Below, piece by piece: positions 56,364 through 64,000 of a DNA stretch of 64,000 bases. Location of the stretch: the NCBI RefSeq assembly GCF_001941825.1, contig NZ_CP019038.1, positions 248,001 through 312,000 of the forward strand, written 5' to 3'. The stretch comes from Massilia putida. Its GTDB lineage: Bacteria; Pseudomonadota; Gammaproteobacteria; Burkholderiales; Burkholderiaceae_D. Position 1 is the first letter of the stretch; each line of letters starts with the position of its first letter. The notes beneath the pieces are model-generated. The model had not been told where the DNA came from, did not search any database, and saw nothing but the letters and a program-made list of their open reading frames with translations. The position numbers were made by a program, and so were the translations under genes.

Positions 56364-56395
56364 TGTTCGAACAGGCAGCCACGCTTGTTCGAACA
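56364..56395. promoter_or_regulatory. Tandem TGTTCGAACA palindromes
   Basis: The 10-bp palindrome TGTTCGAACA occurs at 56364-56373 and 56386-56395, centres 22 bp apart (two helical turns). They lie in the 517-bp gene-free interval between the MFS gene and the TonB receptor gene. The arrangement suggests two dimers of a repressor or activator. The rest of the interval holds the Fur box and no gene that I can support. Confidence 0.45.
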
Positions 56396-56554
56396 GCCGG
56401 CGAAAGCCGAGATTCGTCGGATGTATTTCGTTGGGCCAGTCACCTATTGTGCACTGGCCGGCATCACGGCGGCGCATCGATGTGCCACGAGCTTTTATTT
56501 TTGTGATGCGTCACGGGATCGATCCGACCAGCGCCAACGGCGACTATTTGTTGT

Positions 56555-56573
56555 ATTAATGCGAATCATTCTC
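56555..56573 (+). promoter_or_regulatory. Fur box upstream of the TonB-dependent receptor
   Basis: ATTAATGCGAATCATTCTC matches 14 of 19 positions of the Fur consensus GATAATGATAATCATTATC, including the full AATCATT half. It is 63 bp before the receptor start codon. Iron-bound Fur would repress the receptor. Confidence 0.7.
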
Positions 56574-56635
56574 ATTCTGATTTACGACAAAATTGACCTG
56601 CGGTAAGATTCGGGTTTTCTTTCTACTAACATTCA

Positions 56636-58666
56636 ATGATGGTTTTCCGTAAGAAGACGGTTGTCCTCGCCGTAGGCATGTGTTTTGGCCTGTCGGTCGA
56701 CGCGCAGGACATGGCCGAAAGCACCGCGACGCCCGCGATGACGGTGGGCGTGGTGAAGGTGGTGGGGCGGACGACGGGGCCGCTCGGCACGCGCAACGTG
56801 CTGACGTCGGTCGATGTCCTGGATGAGAGCAGGATCGCGACTCAGGCCGTGAACCACAACTGGCAGCTGTTCGGCCAGCTCCCTGGCGTCATGCTGACGC
56901 AATATGGTCAGGGCACGACGTCCGGCAAGATTTCGATCCGCGGCTTCACCGGCGAAGGCGAGATCAATGCCGTCAAGCTGTTGATCGACGGGGTGCCCAG
57001 CAACAGCAATGACGGGATGATGCCGTACCTCGACCTGGTGCCGCTGCTGGACATACGCGCCGTCGAGCTCGTACGCGGCACGAACGATCCGCGCTACGGC
57101 CTGCACAACATCGCCGGCAACGCGAACGTCATGACCAAGGTCGGCGGCAATTACGGGGCGGCCCGCTTCGGCTACGGCAGCTTCGACACGCGCGATGCAC
57201 AGGCGGCGCTGGGTATCGACCGGAACGGCTTTTCCCAGAACTATGCCGTCGGCTATCAACAGACCGGGGGCTACCGCGCCCACTCGGATGCGGAGAAGTC
57301 CAGCTTCTCCGGGAAATGGTTTTATTCGCCCGACAATGGTACGAGCCGATACGGCTTGATCGTCCGGCATCATGAGGTCCGCGCCGACGAACCGGGCTTT
57401 CTGACGTATGCGCAAGCCCGCGCGAACCGGGAACAGTCGATGCCGCACAATGCCACCGACGGCGGCACCCGCCGGATGAACCAGGCCGCCTTGCAGGCCG
57501 AGACTGATCTCGGCAGCCAAGTGTTCTGGACCGCGCAGATCTATCGCAATGAACTGAACGACCACCGCTACGTGACGTTTTCCGCCGCGGTGCGCCAGCA
57601 GGAACGGACGATCGTGGAAAACCACACCGGCGCGTCCACGACATTGACGTGGCGTCCGGCGGCAACGCCGATCGGCCAGTTGAGAGTGGTAGGCGGATTG
57701 GACACGGAACGCCAGGACAACGCGAGCCAGCGCTACTTCACGTTGAACCGGGCGCGGCAATCGCAAACCCGGGACCAGCAATTCGACCTGAACACCGCAG
57801 GCGGCTTCGTCCAGGCGATCTACAAGCCGTTTGCCGACCTGACCATTACGCCGGCTTTACGCGTCGACAAGCTGTCCGGCAGCTACACCAACTTGCTGAA
57901 CGGTCGTGTCTACGGCATCAATCATTACGGATTGATCCGGCAACCGAAACTGTCCGCCGTATATCGGCTCGACGACGCATACTCGGTTTATGGCAACTTC
58001 GGCCGCACGTTCCAGGTCGGTATCGGCACCGCGACCTATAAAGTCAACCAGAGCAGCGACCTCGCGCCCTCGATCAACGACGGCTGGGAGACTGGCGTCA
58101 AATTCCGGCCGGTGCACGGCATCGAAGGGCGCGTGGCGGTGTGGCAGCAGTATGCGTCGAACGAAGCCCGGCGAAAGATGAACGATCCGGGCAACGACGC
58201 GGAGAATATCGGAGAAACGCGGCGCCGCGGCGTGGACCTGCAAGTGAACATGCAGCCGACGTCGCGTCTGGGCGTCTGGATGGGCGCCGCCGTCCAACGC
58301 GCGCTCATCGTCAAGGCCGACGCCGCGTCGCTTGCCACGCAGGGGAACGAGATCGATCATACGCCCCATTTGTTGTACAACGTCGGCGCCGATTACACGG
58401 CCAGCGACGTGCTGCGGCTGTCCGGATCGATCAACGGCCAGAGCAGCTATTTTCTGGACCGGACCAACACGACCGGGAAGTTCGGCGCGCATTCGATCGT
58501 GAACGTCTCGGCCACGTACAGTGTCGGGAAACATCTGGATGTCGAGCTTCAGGTGCGCAACCTGGCGAACCGATACTACGAATACGTGTGGCACGACGGA
58601 ACGCAGTCGCTTCATGCACCCGGCAATCCGCGTAGCGTCGACCTCATGCTGACCAGCCGCTTCTAG
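56636..58666 (+). CDS. TonB-dependent receptor, probably for ferric siderophore
   Basis: A 676-residue outer-membrane receptor. Signal peptide to about residue 23 (LSVDA), a short TonB box region (VVKVVGRTT), a plug domain with LFGQLPGVMLTQYG, KISIRGF and AVELVRGTNDPRYGLHNIAGN, and a barrel ending NPRSVDLMLTSRF with the C-terminal phenylalanine. The frame is intact, unlike the receptor at 52578. The Fur box just upstream indicates iron-regulated uptake. No clear ribosome site precedes the two adjacent ATGs. Confidence 0.9.
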   Translation: MMVFRKKTVVLAVGMCFGLSVDAQDMAESTATPAMTVGVVKVVGRTTGPLGTRNVLTSVDVLDESRIATQAVNHNWQLFGQLPGVMLTQYGQGTTSGKISIRGFTGEGEINAVKLLIDGVPSNSNDGMMPYLDLVPLLDIRAVELVRGTNDPRYGLHNIAGNANVMTKVGGNYGAARFGYGSFDTRDAQAALGIDRNGFSQNYAVGYQQTGGYRAHSDAEKSSFSGKWFYSPDNGTSRYGLIVRHHEVRADEPGFLTYAQARANREQSMPHNATDGGTRRMNQAALQAETDLGSQVFWTAQIYRNELNDHRYVTFSAAVRQQERTIVENHTGASTTLTWRPAATPIGQLRVVGGLDTERQDNASQRYFTLNRARQSQTRDQQFDLNTAGGFVQAIYKPFADLTITPALRVDKLSGSYTNLLNGRVYGINHYGLIRQPKLSAVYRLDDAYSVYGNFGRTFQVGIGTATYKVNQSSDLAPSINDGWETGVKFRPVHGIEGRVAVWQQYASNEARRKMNDPGNDAENIGETRRRGVDLQVNMQPTSRLGVWMGAAVQRALIVKADAASLATQGNEIDHTPHLLYNVGADYTASDVLRLSGSINGQSSYFLDRTNTTGKFGAHSIVNVSATYSVGKHLDVELQVRNLANRYYEYVWHDGTQSLHAPGNPRSVDLMLTSRF

Positions 58667-59029
58667 GCAGAGCATGCGCTCTCGGAAGTCATGTTGTTAG
58701 ACGCGTACATGGGACCTCATCGGAGATGCAACGTCTAGGTGCGCTGCATCCAACGGTTTTACTTCCGGAATGTGTAAGCAAAACTGTCGGATGGCAGTCA
58801 TTCAAGCGAATCTGTTACTTCGGTGGGGAAGGATGCACGTGGGACGGTGCCCGACCTTGGCGCGCACGCTGGCCATGGCCTTCTTCCTTCGGCGGACCCG
58901 AATCAAGCGCCGTTTCTATCGTGCAATCCATATCGATGGGATTTGATATCGTGCTCATCAGTACGCGGGAGGGTGAACCGGGCGGAACGGGTCTGCCTGG
59001 CCTGCCTGCGCGCCACAGGAGAAAACGTG
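58667..59029. other. Gene-free interval
   Basis: 363 bp between the TonB receptor and the BNR/CARDB gene. No gene, terminator or clear promoter box is supportable; the frames through it lack coding character. The promoter of the downstream secreted protein should lie here. Confidence 0.5.
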
Positions 59030-61102
59030 ATGAGAACGAAGTGGTCTGTTTTGCCGCTGACCCTGGCGGTGCTGTACTCCGGGCTGCCCGGCCTCGCCGG
59101 CGCGGCGACGCCGGCGGCGGGCACGGTCACCGACCGTAACACGTCGACGACGTACGCGGCCGGTCCTTTCCTGGTGCCGAATACCAGCGGTCTGGCCGGC
59201 CCCGTCACTTGCAACGCCGTCCTGCCTTGCGACGACTTCAAGCTGACGGTGGACGTCCCGGCCGCGTACGCGGCGGACCATAACCTGACCGTGCGCGTGC
59301 AATGGGCCAACAGCACCGCCGACTTCGATCTCTATGTGCTGGACGAGGGCGGCAACGTCGTCGGCTCGGCCGCGTCGTCGAGCGATCCCGAGGTGGCCGT
59401 GCTGCCCGCGATCGCCGGCACCTACACCGTGCGCGTGGTCCCGTACGCCCCTCTGGGCGACAGCATCGCCGCCGCCATCGAACTCACGCCGAAGCCCGTG
59501 CCGGCCACGCCGGGCAGCGGCACGCCTCCCAGCTATACGAGCTACCAGCCGCCGGCCGGCAGCGGCCTCGGAACGACGGCGGGCGAACCTTCCATCGGCG
59601 CGAACTGGAAGAGCGGCAAGGTGATGTTCCAGTCGAACACCCAGACCTTGCGCGTCACGTTCAACGATAGCGTCAGTCCGGCCAGCGCCGTCTGGGAAGC
59701 CAAGAGCGCCGCACCGCCCGCGTGCACGGCGGTCACCGGACTCGACCCGATCCTGTGGACGGACTCCAAGCTGGGACGCACCATCGAATCCCAGCTGCTG
59801 GCCAACCCGCTGGTCAACAGCCTGTCCTGCTATACCGACGACGACGCCGAAACATGGACCCCGACCCAGGGTGGCGGCGTGGGACAGGGCGTCGACCACC
59901 AGAGCATCGGCGGCGGCCCCTACGTGAGCGGCATGGCGCCGGTGCTGGCCACCTTCCCGCACGCGGTCTATTACTGCTCGCAAAGCATCGCGCTGGCGAC
60001 CTGCGCGCGCAGCGACAACGGCGGCCTGACCTATGGTCCGTCGATGCCCGTCTACACGATCGAGCAATGCGGCGGCCTGCACGGCCACGTCAAGGTGGCG
60101 CCGGACGGCACGGTCTACCTGCCGAACAAGAGCTGCGGCGGGCGCCAGGGCGTCGCCGTGTCGACCGACAACGGCATGATCTGGACCCTGCGCACGATCC
60201 CGAACAGCACGGCGGGCGAAAGCGACCCATCGGTCGGCATCGGCAGTGACGGCACCGTTTATTTCGGCTACCAGAACGGCGACGGCCATCCGCGCGTCGC
60301 GGTGTCGCGCGACCGCGGTGCCACGTGGACGGACGACCAGGACATCAGCGCCCCATTCGGCGTGCAGAACGTCGCCTTCCCGGCCGTGGTGGCGGGCGAC
60401 GGCGACCGCGCCGCGTTCGCCTACTTGGGCACCACGACCGCGGGCAATTACCAGGACGCCGGCTTCAGCGGTCTTTGGCACCTGTATGTCGCCCATACCT
60501 ACGATGGCGGCAAGAGCTGGATCACCACGGACGCCACGCCATCCGATCCGGTGCAGGCGGGCTGCATTTGGCTGGGCGGCGGCTCGAACCCCTGCCGTAA
60601 CCTGCTCGACTTCATGGACGCCACCGTGGACGCCCAGGGCAGGGTGCTGGTCGGCTATGCGGACGGCTGCACGCAGGCTTGCGCCACCAACCCGTCGCCC
60701 AACGACGATCCGGCGAACGGCTATCACTCGGAACTGGCCACGATCGCCCGCCAAGCGGACGGCAAGCGGATGTTCGCACGCTTCGACCAGCCCGACCTCG
60801 TCGTGACGAGCGTTCGGTCGAGCCAGCTGAACTCGAAGGCGATCCTGAGCGCGACCGTGGCCAACAAAGGCACGAGCGCGGCCAACGGCACCGTCGTGCA
60901 GTTCATGGAAGACACCTCGATCGTCGGCAGCAGTGCGCCGGTGAACCTGGAGCCTGGCGCCAGCACCGAGGTCAGCATCGTCTGGCCGACGACGCGCACC
61001 CGCGGCACCCACGTGATCACGGCGATCGCGGACCCGGGCAACACGGTGTCCGAGTCGGACGAGTCGAACAACAAGACCCAGGCCAGCGTCTACTTCAAGT
61101 AA
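59030..61102 (+). CDS. Secreted sialidase-like (BNR) protein with C-terminal CARDB domain
   Basis: A 690-residue exported protein. Signal peptide to about residue 22 (GLPGLAGA), an N-terminal pre-peptidase-like beta-sandwich (LTVRVQWANSTADFDLYVLD, residues about 75-140), then a beta-propeller region with Asp-box-like repeats (SRDRGATWTDD, TYDGGKSWITT, STDNGMIWTLR). A CARDB domain closes the protein (DLVVTSVRSSQLNSKAILSA ... NTVSESDESNNKTQA, residues about 590-690). Several cysteine pairs suggest an extracytoplasmic location. Catalytic residues of sialidases are not evident, so it may be a binding protein. GGAG precedes ATG 59030. Confidence 0.85.
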   Translation: MRTKWSVLPLTLAVLYSGLPGLAGAATPAAGTVTDRNTSTTYAAGPFLVPNTSGLAGPVTCNAVLPCDDFKLTVDVPAAYAADHNLTVRVQWANSTADFDLYVLDEGGNVVGSAASSSDPEVAVLPAIAGTYTVRVVPYAPLGDSIAAAIELTPKPVPATPGSGTPPSYTSYQPPAGSGLGTTAGEPSIGANWKSGKVMFQSNTQTLRVTFNDSVSPASAVWEAKSAAPPACTAVTGLDPILWTDSKLGRTIESQLLANPLVNSLSCYTDDDAETWTPTQGGGVGQGVDHQSIGGGPYVSGMAPVLATFPHAVYYCSQSIALATCARSDNGGLTYGPSMPVYTIEQCGGLHGHVKVAPDGTVYLPNKSCGGRQGVAVSTDNGMIWTLRTIPNSTAGESDPSVGIGSDGTVYFGYQNGDGHPRVAVSRDRGATWTDDQDISAPFGVQNVAFPAVVAGDGDRAAFAYLGTTTAGNYQDAGFSGLWHLYVAHTYDGGKSWITTDATPSDPVQAGCIWLGGGSNPCRNLLDFMDATVDAQGRVLVGYADGCTQACATNPSPNDDPANGYHSELATIARQADGKRMFARFDQPDLVVTSVRSSQLNSKAILSATVANKGTSAANGTVVQFMEDTSIVGSSAPVNLEPGASTEVSIVWPTTRTRGTHVITAIADPGNTVSESDESNNKTQASVYFK

Positions 61103-61162
61103 GTGCCCGGGTGACGCCGCGGCCCTGCGCAAGCGCTGGCGGCATTCCGTGACGGGTCACGA

Positions 61163-61204
61163 AATGGCCGGCGCCGCCATGCGCGCGCCGGCCATTTTTT
61201 TTAT
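61163..61204 (+). terminator. Rho-independent terminator after the BNR/CARDB gene
   Basis: A perfect 12-bp stem (AATGGCCGGCGC / GCGCCGGCCATT) with a 10-base loop is followed by a T-run. It is about 60 bp past the stop codon. Confidence 0.9.
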
Positions 61205-61819
61205 TTCCGCTTGCAGTGGCAGCACGATCGGTGCGGGAGGCAGGTGATCACCTTGATCTCGAAGTCGCATCCGTAGAGCCATGTGACGCCGACCGCCGTG
61301 ACGTTCGGGCAAGGCGCCTCACCCCAGTACTTCTGGGCCACGCTCGTCTCAGCCGCCAGGCGAGCGATGGAACGTAGGCCCATGGCGGGTAGATCGCGAT
61401 CTGCGCAATGCCGACCGGACCTGCAGGGAAAACTGCGTGGCAAAGTTCATGGATGCCGCCGGCCTCAAGGTCAGGCATAACCGGCACCGCGCACCCGGGC
61501 AATTGGAGTGCGTGTCGTTTCGGCGCATGGAGTGACATCAAGCCTGCGCGGCGCTCGAGAGCTTACTGCGCTCGTCTGTATGCGAAAAACTGTTCCTCGT
61601 CGCTTACCTCCGTAGGCGGCTAAGTTTGGAACAAAATCACGCGTAGATCGTGTACGTAAATTTGTGTCCGAACCGACGGACCTCACCCTGGTGCACCAGC
61701 TGGACGCTTTCGCGTGAAGTCGCGCCGTGGATGAACCGTCACGACCGACCGCTTCGACCCCGGGCGGTCTGTCATGTGCATACGGTACTTGGGGGTAGCT
61801 TATGAAAACGGCCCGGTCC
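61205..61819. other. Gene-poor interval with possible gene remnants
   Basis: About 615 bp without a gene I can support. One plus-strand frame around 61398-61530 (reading DLRNADRTCRENCVAKFMD and ending in ECVSFRRME) has a coding look but lacks a start, and may be the end of a decayed gene. A minus-strand frame of 80 codons at 61201-61443 is Cys-rich and unrecognised. GC is lower and more even than in the preceding regions. Confidence 0.4.
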
Positions 61820-62944
61820 TCAGGGCGCTGCTACCAACTTGCCGTCCTTGACGATCTGTACGATCGCGCCGTAGTAGGGCTTGCGGTTGGTCTGGTTCCA
61901 CAGGCCCGAGCCGCCGAGGATGGGCACGTCGCGCAGCTTGAAGTAGGCGTCACGAACCTTTTCGCGTGTCGGGTTTGGACCCGCTTCGCGCAAGGTGGCG
62001 AGGGCGACTTGCGCCAAAGTGTAGCCAGTCGCGGCCCACGAGTCAGGCTCGACGCCATAGCGGGCCTTGTAGGCTGCCTCGAACGATTTGTTCAGTGGGC
62101 GGTTGATTCCCGGCATATAGTCGCCGACAGTAATCGTGCCTTCAGCCGCCTTGCCGGCCAGGGAAATGAACTTAGGCGATGCCAGCGTGATGGTGCCGAT
62201 GAAGCGCACCGATTCGGGAACGCCTGCCTGGCGCAGCTGCTGGATGATGTTGGCGGCCTGATCGGTATAGGTGCCCAGATAGACGGCATCCACTTGCTGC
62301 GCCTTGAGCTTGGTGGCCAGCGGCAGGAAGTTGGAGTCGCTGCTGACGACAGCCTCCTCGGAGGTGATGACGCCGCCGCCGGCCTTGAACGGGTCGCGGA
62401 AAAAGGTCTTGGACTCGATCAGAGCCTCGTTGGTGCGGTCGAAGACGATGGCTACCCGTTTGATGCGCGTCTTTTCCAGTACGTACTTGGCGATCAGCGG
62501 ATTGATGACCGAAGGTGACTGCTGCATCTTGAGGGACCAGGGGCCAGCGTTGAGTACCGCATCCGAAGTGGCAAAGCTCAAGTTGGGTGTCTTCCGATCG
62601 TTAAAGATCGGCGCGCTCGCAACGGCATTGGCGGTGGAGGAGGGGCCAAGCACCAGTACCGCGCGATCGCGGTCGACAGCCTGGTTGGCAAGGTTGATCG
62701 TCTGGCCCTTGTCGCTCGCATCGTCGCGCTCCATCAGCTTGATTTTTTGGCCTTGGACGCCGCCCTTGGCGTTGAATTCATCCACTGCCAAGCGGATCGC
62801 GTTTTGATAAGCGACGCCGGAGAATGCCCCAACGCCGGTTGCGTGTTGAATGGACGAGACAGGAATGTCCTGCGCCTGGGCCTCGGTTCCAAGCGACAGA
62901 AGCATCGCTGCTAAAAAAACGAGGGGGTGTTTGATTAGTTTCAT
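61820..62944 (-). CDS. ABC transporter periplasmic binding protein, branched-chain amino-acid (LivK) type
   Basis: A 374-residue periplasmic type I binding protein. Signal peptide to about residue 24 (GTEAQA), then SIQHATGVGAFSGVAYQNAI, NAKGGVQGQKIKLMERDDAS, LVLGPSSTANAVASAPIF and YNIA-like KSFEAAYKARYGVEPDSWA. This family binds branched-chain or aromatic amino acids or small organic acids. No permease or ATPase gene is next to it. GGGAGA precedes the ATG. Codon use and GC are lower than in the core genes of the window. Confidence 0.9.
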   Translation of the reverse strand: MKLIKHPLVFLAAMLLSLGTEAQAQDIPVSSIQHATGVGAFSGVAYQNAIRLAVDEFNAKGGVQGQKIKLMERDDASDKGQTINLANQAVDRDRAVLVLGPSSTANAVASAPIFNDRKTPNLSFATSDAVLNAGPWSLKMQQSPSVINPLIAKYVLEKTRIKRVAIVFDRTNEALIESKTFFRDPFKAGGGVITSEEAVVSSDSNFLPLATKLKAQQVDAVYLGTYTDQAANIIQQLRQAGVPESVRFIGTITLASPKFISLAGKAAEGTITVGDYMPGINRPLNKSFEAAYKARYGVEPDSWAATGYTLAQVALATLREAGPNPTREKVRDAYFKLRDVPILGGSGLWNQTNRKPYYGAIVQIVKDGKLVAAP

Positions 62945-63278
62945 GGATGTCTCCCTTTAAGAATGAGTGGATCACGGCGCCTTGACGAGCGCGTCGTCGT
63001 TTATATAGACCACGAGTCCACCAACATTCGGACTGCGATCAGCGACTTTAAAGCTCGGTGCCAACGATAACTGGTAAGCCATGCAGCTTCTGGTGGGTGT
63101 CACGATCTTTTGCCCCGGGTCGCGCCCCCTCTTTGATTGTCGTAAGTGCCGCTTGGACCAGCGAGCGACGTTGGCGGTCGATAATCGGGATGATGTACGT
63201 AATGATCTTTTCTGGTTATGCGGAACAAATCAGCCCGCACGTATTCGGATAATCGCGGAAGGCCGCTTTGACTCGAAT
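62945..63278. other. Interval with a decayed reading frame
   Basis: 334 bp between the binding protein and the truncated dehydrogenase. A minus-strand frame ending at 62972 reads SFKVADRSPNVGGLVVYIND and looks like a protein C-terminus without a start. I cannot name it. No promoter or terminator is clear. Confidence 0.35.
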
Positions 63279-63770
63279 TCAAAACAGGAAAACGTTCCTG
63301 TCACCGGACTGGGCGCCCAACGTGCGGTAGGTCCGCTCGGTCTGTTCCAGCTTTCGGTGGTCGGTACACACCTTGTTCATTTCCGCGCCGTGGTCGGCTA
63401 TGAAGGTGAACCGGATCTTGCCTTCGATGAAGGGCTTAATGTACTTTTCCTTTTGTGCTCGCGTGCCAAACTTGGCGATATTCATCGCAGTAAAAGTGGG
63501 GACAAGGATGGCAGCAGCAAAGTCGAAGCCAAACTTTCCCAAGCCTTCGGCCATCAGTGTGTAGTCAAAAATATTGCCGCCGGCGCCGCCTTCTTCTTCA
63601 CTGAACAGCAGTCCCAACCAGCCTTGCTTGGCTATCTTTTCATAAGCTTCGTAAGGATAGTCGCGATTCATGTCGCATTTACGGATGTACTCGACGGTAA
63701 TTTCGTTATCCATGTACCGGTTCACGCTATCGAGCCACATCTGCTGCGATTCATTCAGGAAATTTGCCAT
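63279..63770 (-). pseudogene. Truncated acyl-CoA dehydrogenase
   Basis: The first about 125 residues are the helical N-terminal domain of an acyl-CoA dehydrogenase (MANFLNESQQMWLDSVNRYM, WLGLLFSEEEGGAGG, KEKYIKPFIEGKIRFTF). After KIRFTF the sequence departs from the family (no SEPNAGSD-type middle domain) and ends at 163 residues; intact enzymes have about 380. The flavin- and base-bearing parts are missing, so it cannot be a working dehydrogenase. The break suggests a deletion or insertion; other remnants lie downstream. Confidence 0.75.
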
Positions 63771-64000
63771 ATTAGATTACTCCAGGTTGCGGTGAGTGCG
63801 CCTGTCAGTCGGCGCGTGTTGGATATCACAGGTTGGTAGATTATGGAAAGCCGATGCACAATCCAAGTCGGAAATTTCGAAATCCGAGTTCGAAGAAGGC
63901 GAAGTTCAGTCGTTCCCTATCCGATTCGGTGTTCGCGAATCCCGACTTCGGAAATTTGCAGCTAGACGTATTCAAGGGTCCGGTAAAATTGGGCGCAGGC
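63771..64000. other. Right-edge interval, possible start of a gene
   Basis: A plus-strand frame from ATG 63854 stays open for about 49 codons to the window end (MHNPSRKFRNPSSKKAKFSR onward), with no ribosome site and no recognisable family. The interval also has the palindrome ATTTCGAAAT at 63874-63883 and two copies of TCGGAAATTT. Evidence is too weak for a gene call. Confidence 0.3.

Noticed and set aside
56220..56606. Several overlapping frames of 85-100 codons in the interval before the TonB receptor
   Set aside because: Mutually overlapping, no ribosome sites or recognisable sequence; the interval contains regulatory elements instead.

Overview
The window is high-GC DNA from a betaproteobacterium, most likely Oxalobacteraceae (Massilia/Telluria group). 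This is inferred from the GC-rich coding style and from gene orders typical of Burkholderiales: msrB-yciB-bolA-parvulins, and ygfZ divergent from mltG-tmk-holB-pilZ-tatD. Small proteins of the DUF4936 and probable DUF6139 types point the same way. No rRNA, tRNA, CRISPR array or complete insertion sequence was seen. All calls come from reading the sequence; no database was searched.

Layout. 0-5.3 kb (minus): a partial secreted protein, two paralogous periplasmic parvulins, bolA, yciB, msrB and selO. 5.3-10.4 kb (plus): an acyl-CoA ligase, a bifunctional beta-oxidation protein and an MFS transporter. 10.4-18.8 kb: an MHS-family symporter, a solitary tyrosine recombinase, a Dabb-SDR-SDR cluster, a secreted amidohydrolase, and an NRDE/DUF4936/ygfZ operon. 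18.9-24.1 kb (plus): the mltG-tmk-holB-pilZ-GNAT-tatD-ankyrin housekeeping cluster. 24-28.4 kb: a PAS/GAF-type diguanylate cyclase, a PRMT-like methyltransferase, two small proteins and an LpxO-like hydroxylase.

28.4-41.5 kb (all minus) is the most striking part: two tandem copies of a six-gene unit. Each copy, in transcription order, encodes a sigma-54 activator with a receiver-like N-terminus, a large secreted Gly/Ala-rich protein, a small secreted Gln/Asn-motif protein, a secreted C39 peptidase, a second small secreted protein, and a coiled-coil plus outer-membrane beta-barrel protein. Gene content recalls the Pseudomonas Fap functional-amyloid system (C39 protease FapD, coiled-coil barrel FapF), but the subunits look different. 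Both copies carry a good sigma-54 promoter 64 bp upstream of the Gly-rich start, an IHF-type site 19-20 bp further upstream, and a 26-bp palindrome after the Gly-rich stop. The small proteins have L-x3-R-G-G motifs that look like C39 double-glycine cleavage sites. The three exported proteins share a related Gln/Asn C-terminal motif. I infer a duplicated, RpoN-controlled surface fibre or adhesin export system.

41.6-50.6 kb: rlhA, a response regulator with an N-terminal excisionase-like DNA-binding domain, a YdeP-type molybdopterin oxidoreductase divergent from fdhD, and a patatin-like lipase. 50.7-56.1 kb: three consecutive genes each carry one disrupting change (a frameshift, an in-frame stop, a frameshift). 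This is either a patch of gene decay or a run of sequence errors. 56.1-61.2 kb: a Fur-box-preceded TonB-dependent receptor and a secreted BNR/CARDB protein with a strong terminator. 61.2-64 kb has a different composition, with a branched-chain amino-acid-type binding protein, a truncated acyl-CoA dehydrogenase and other apparent gene remnants.
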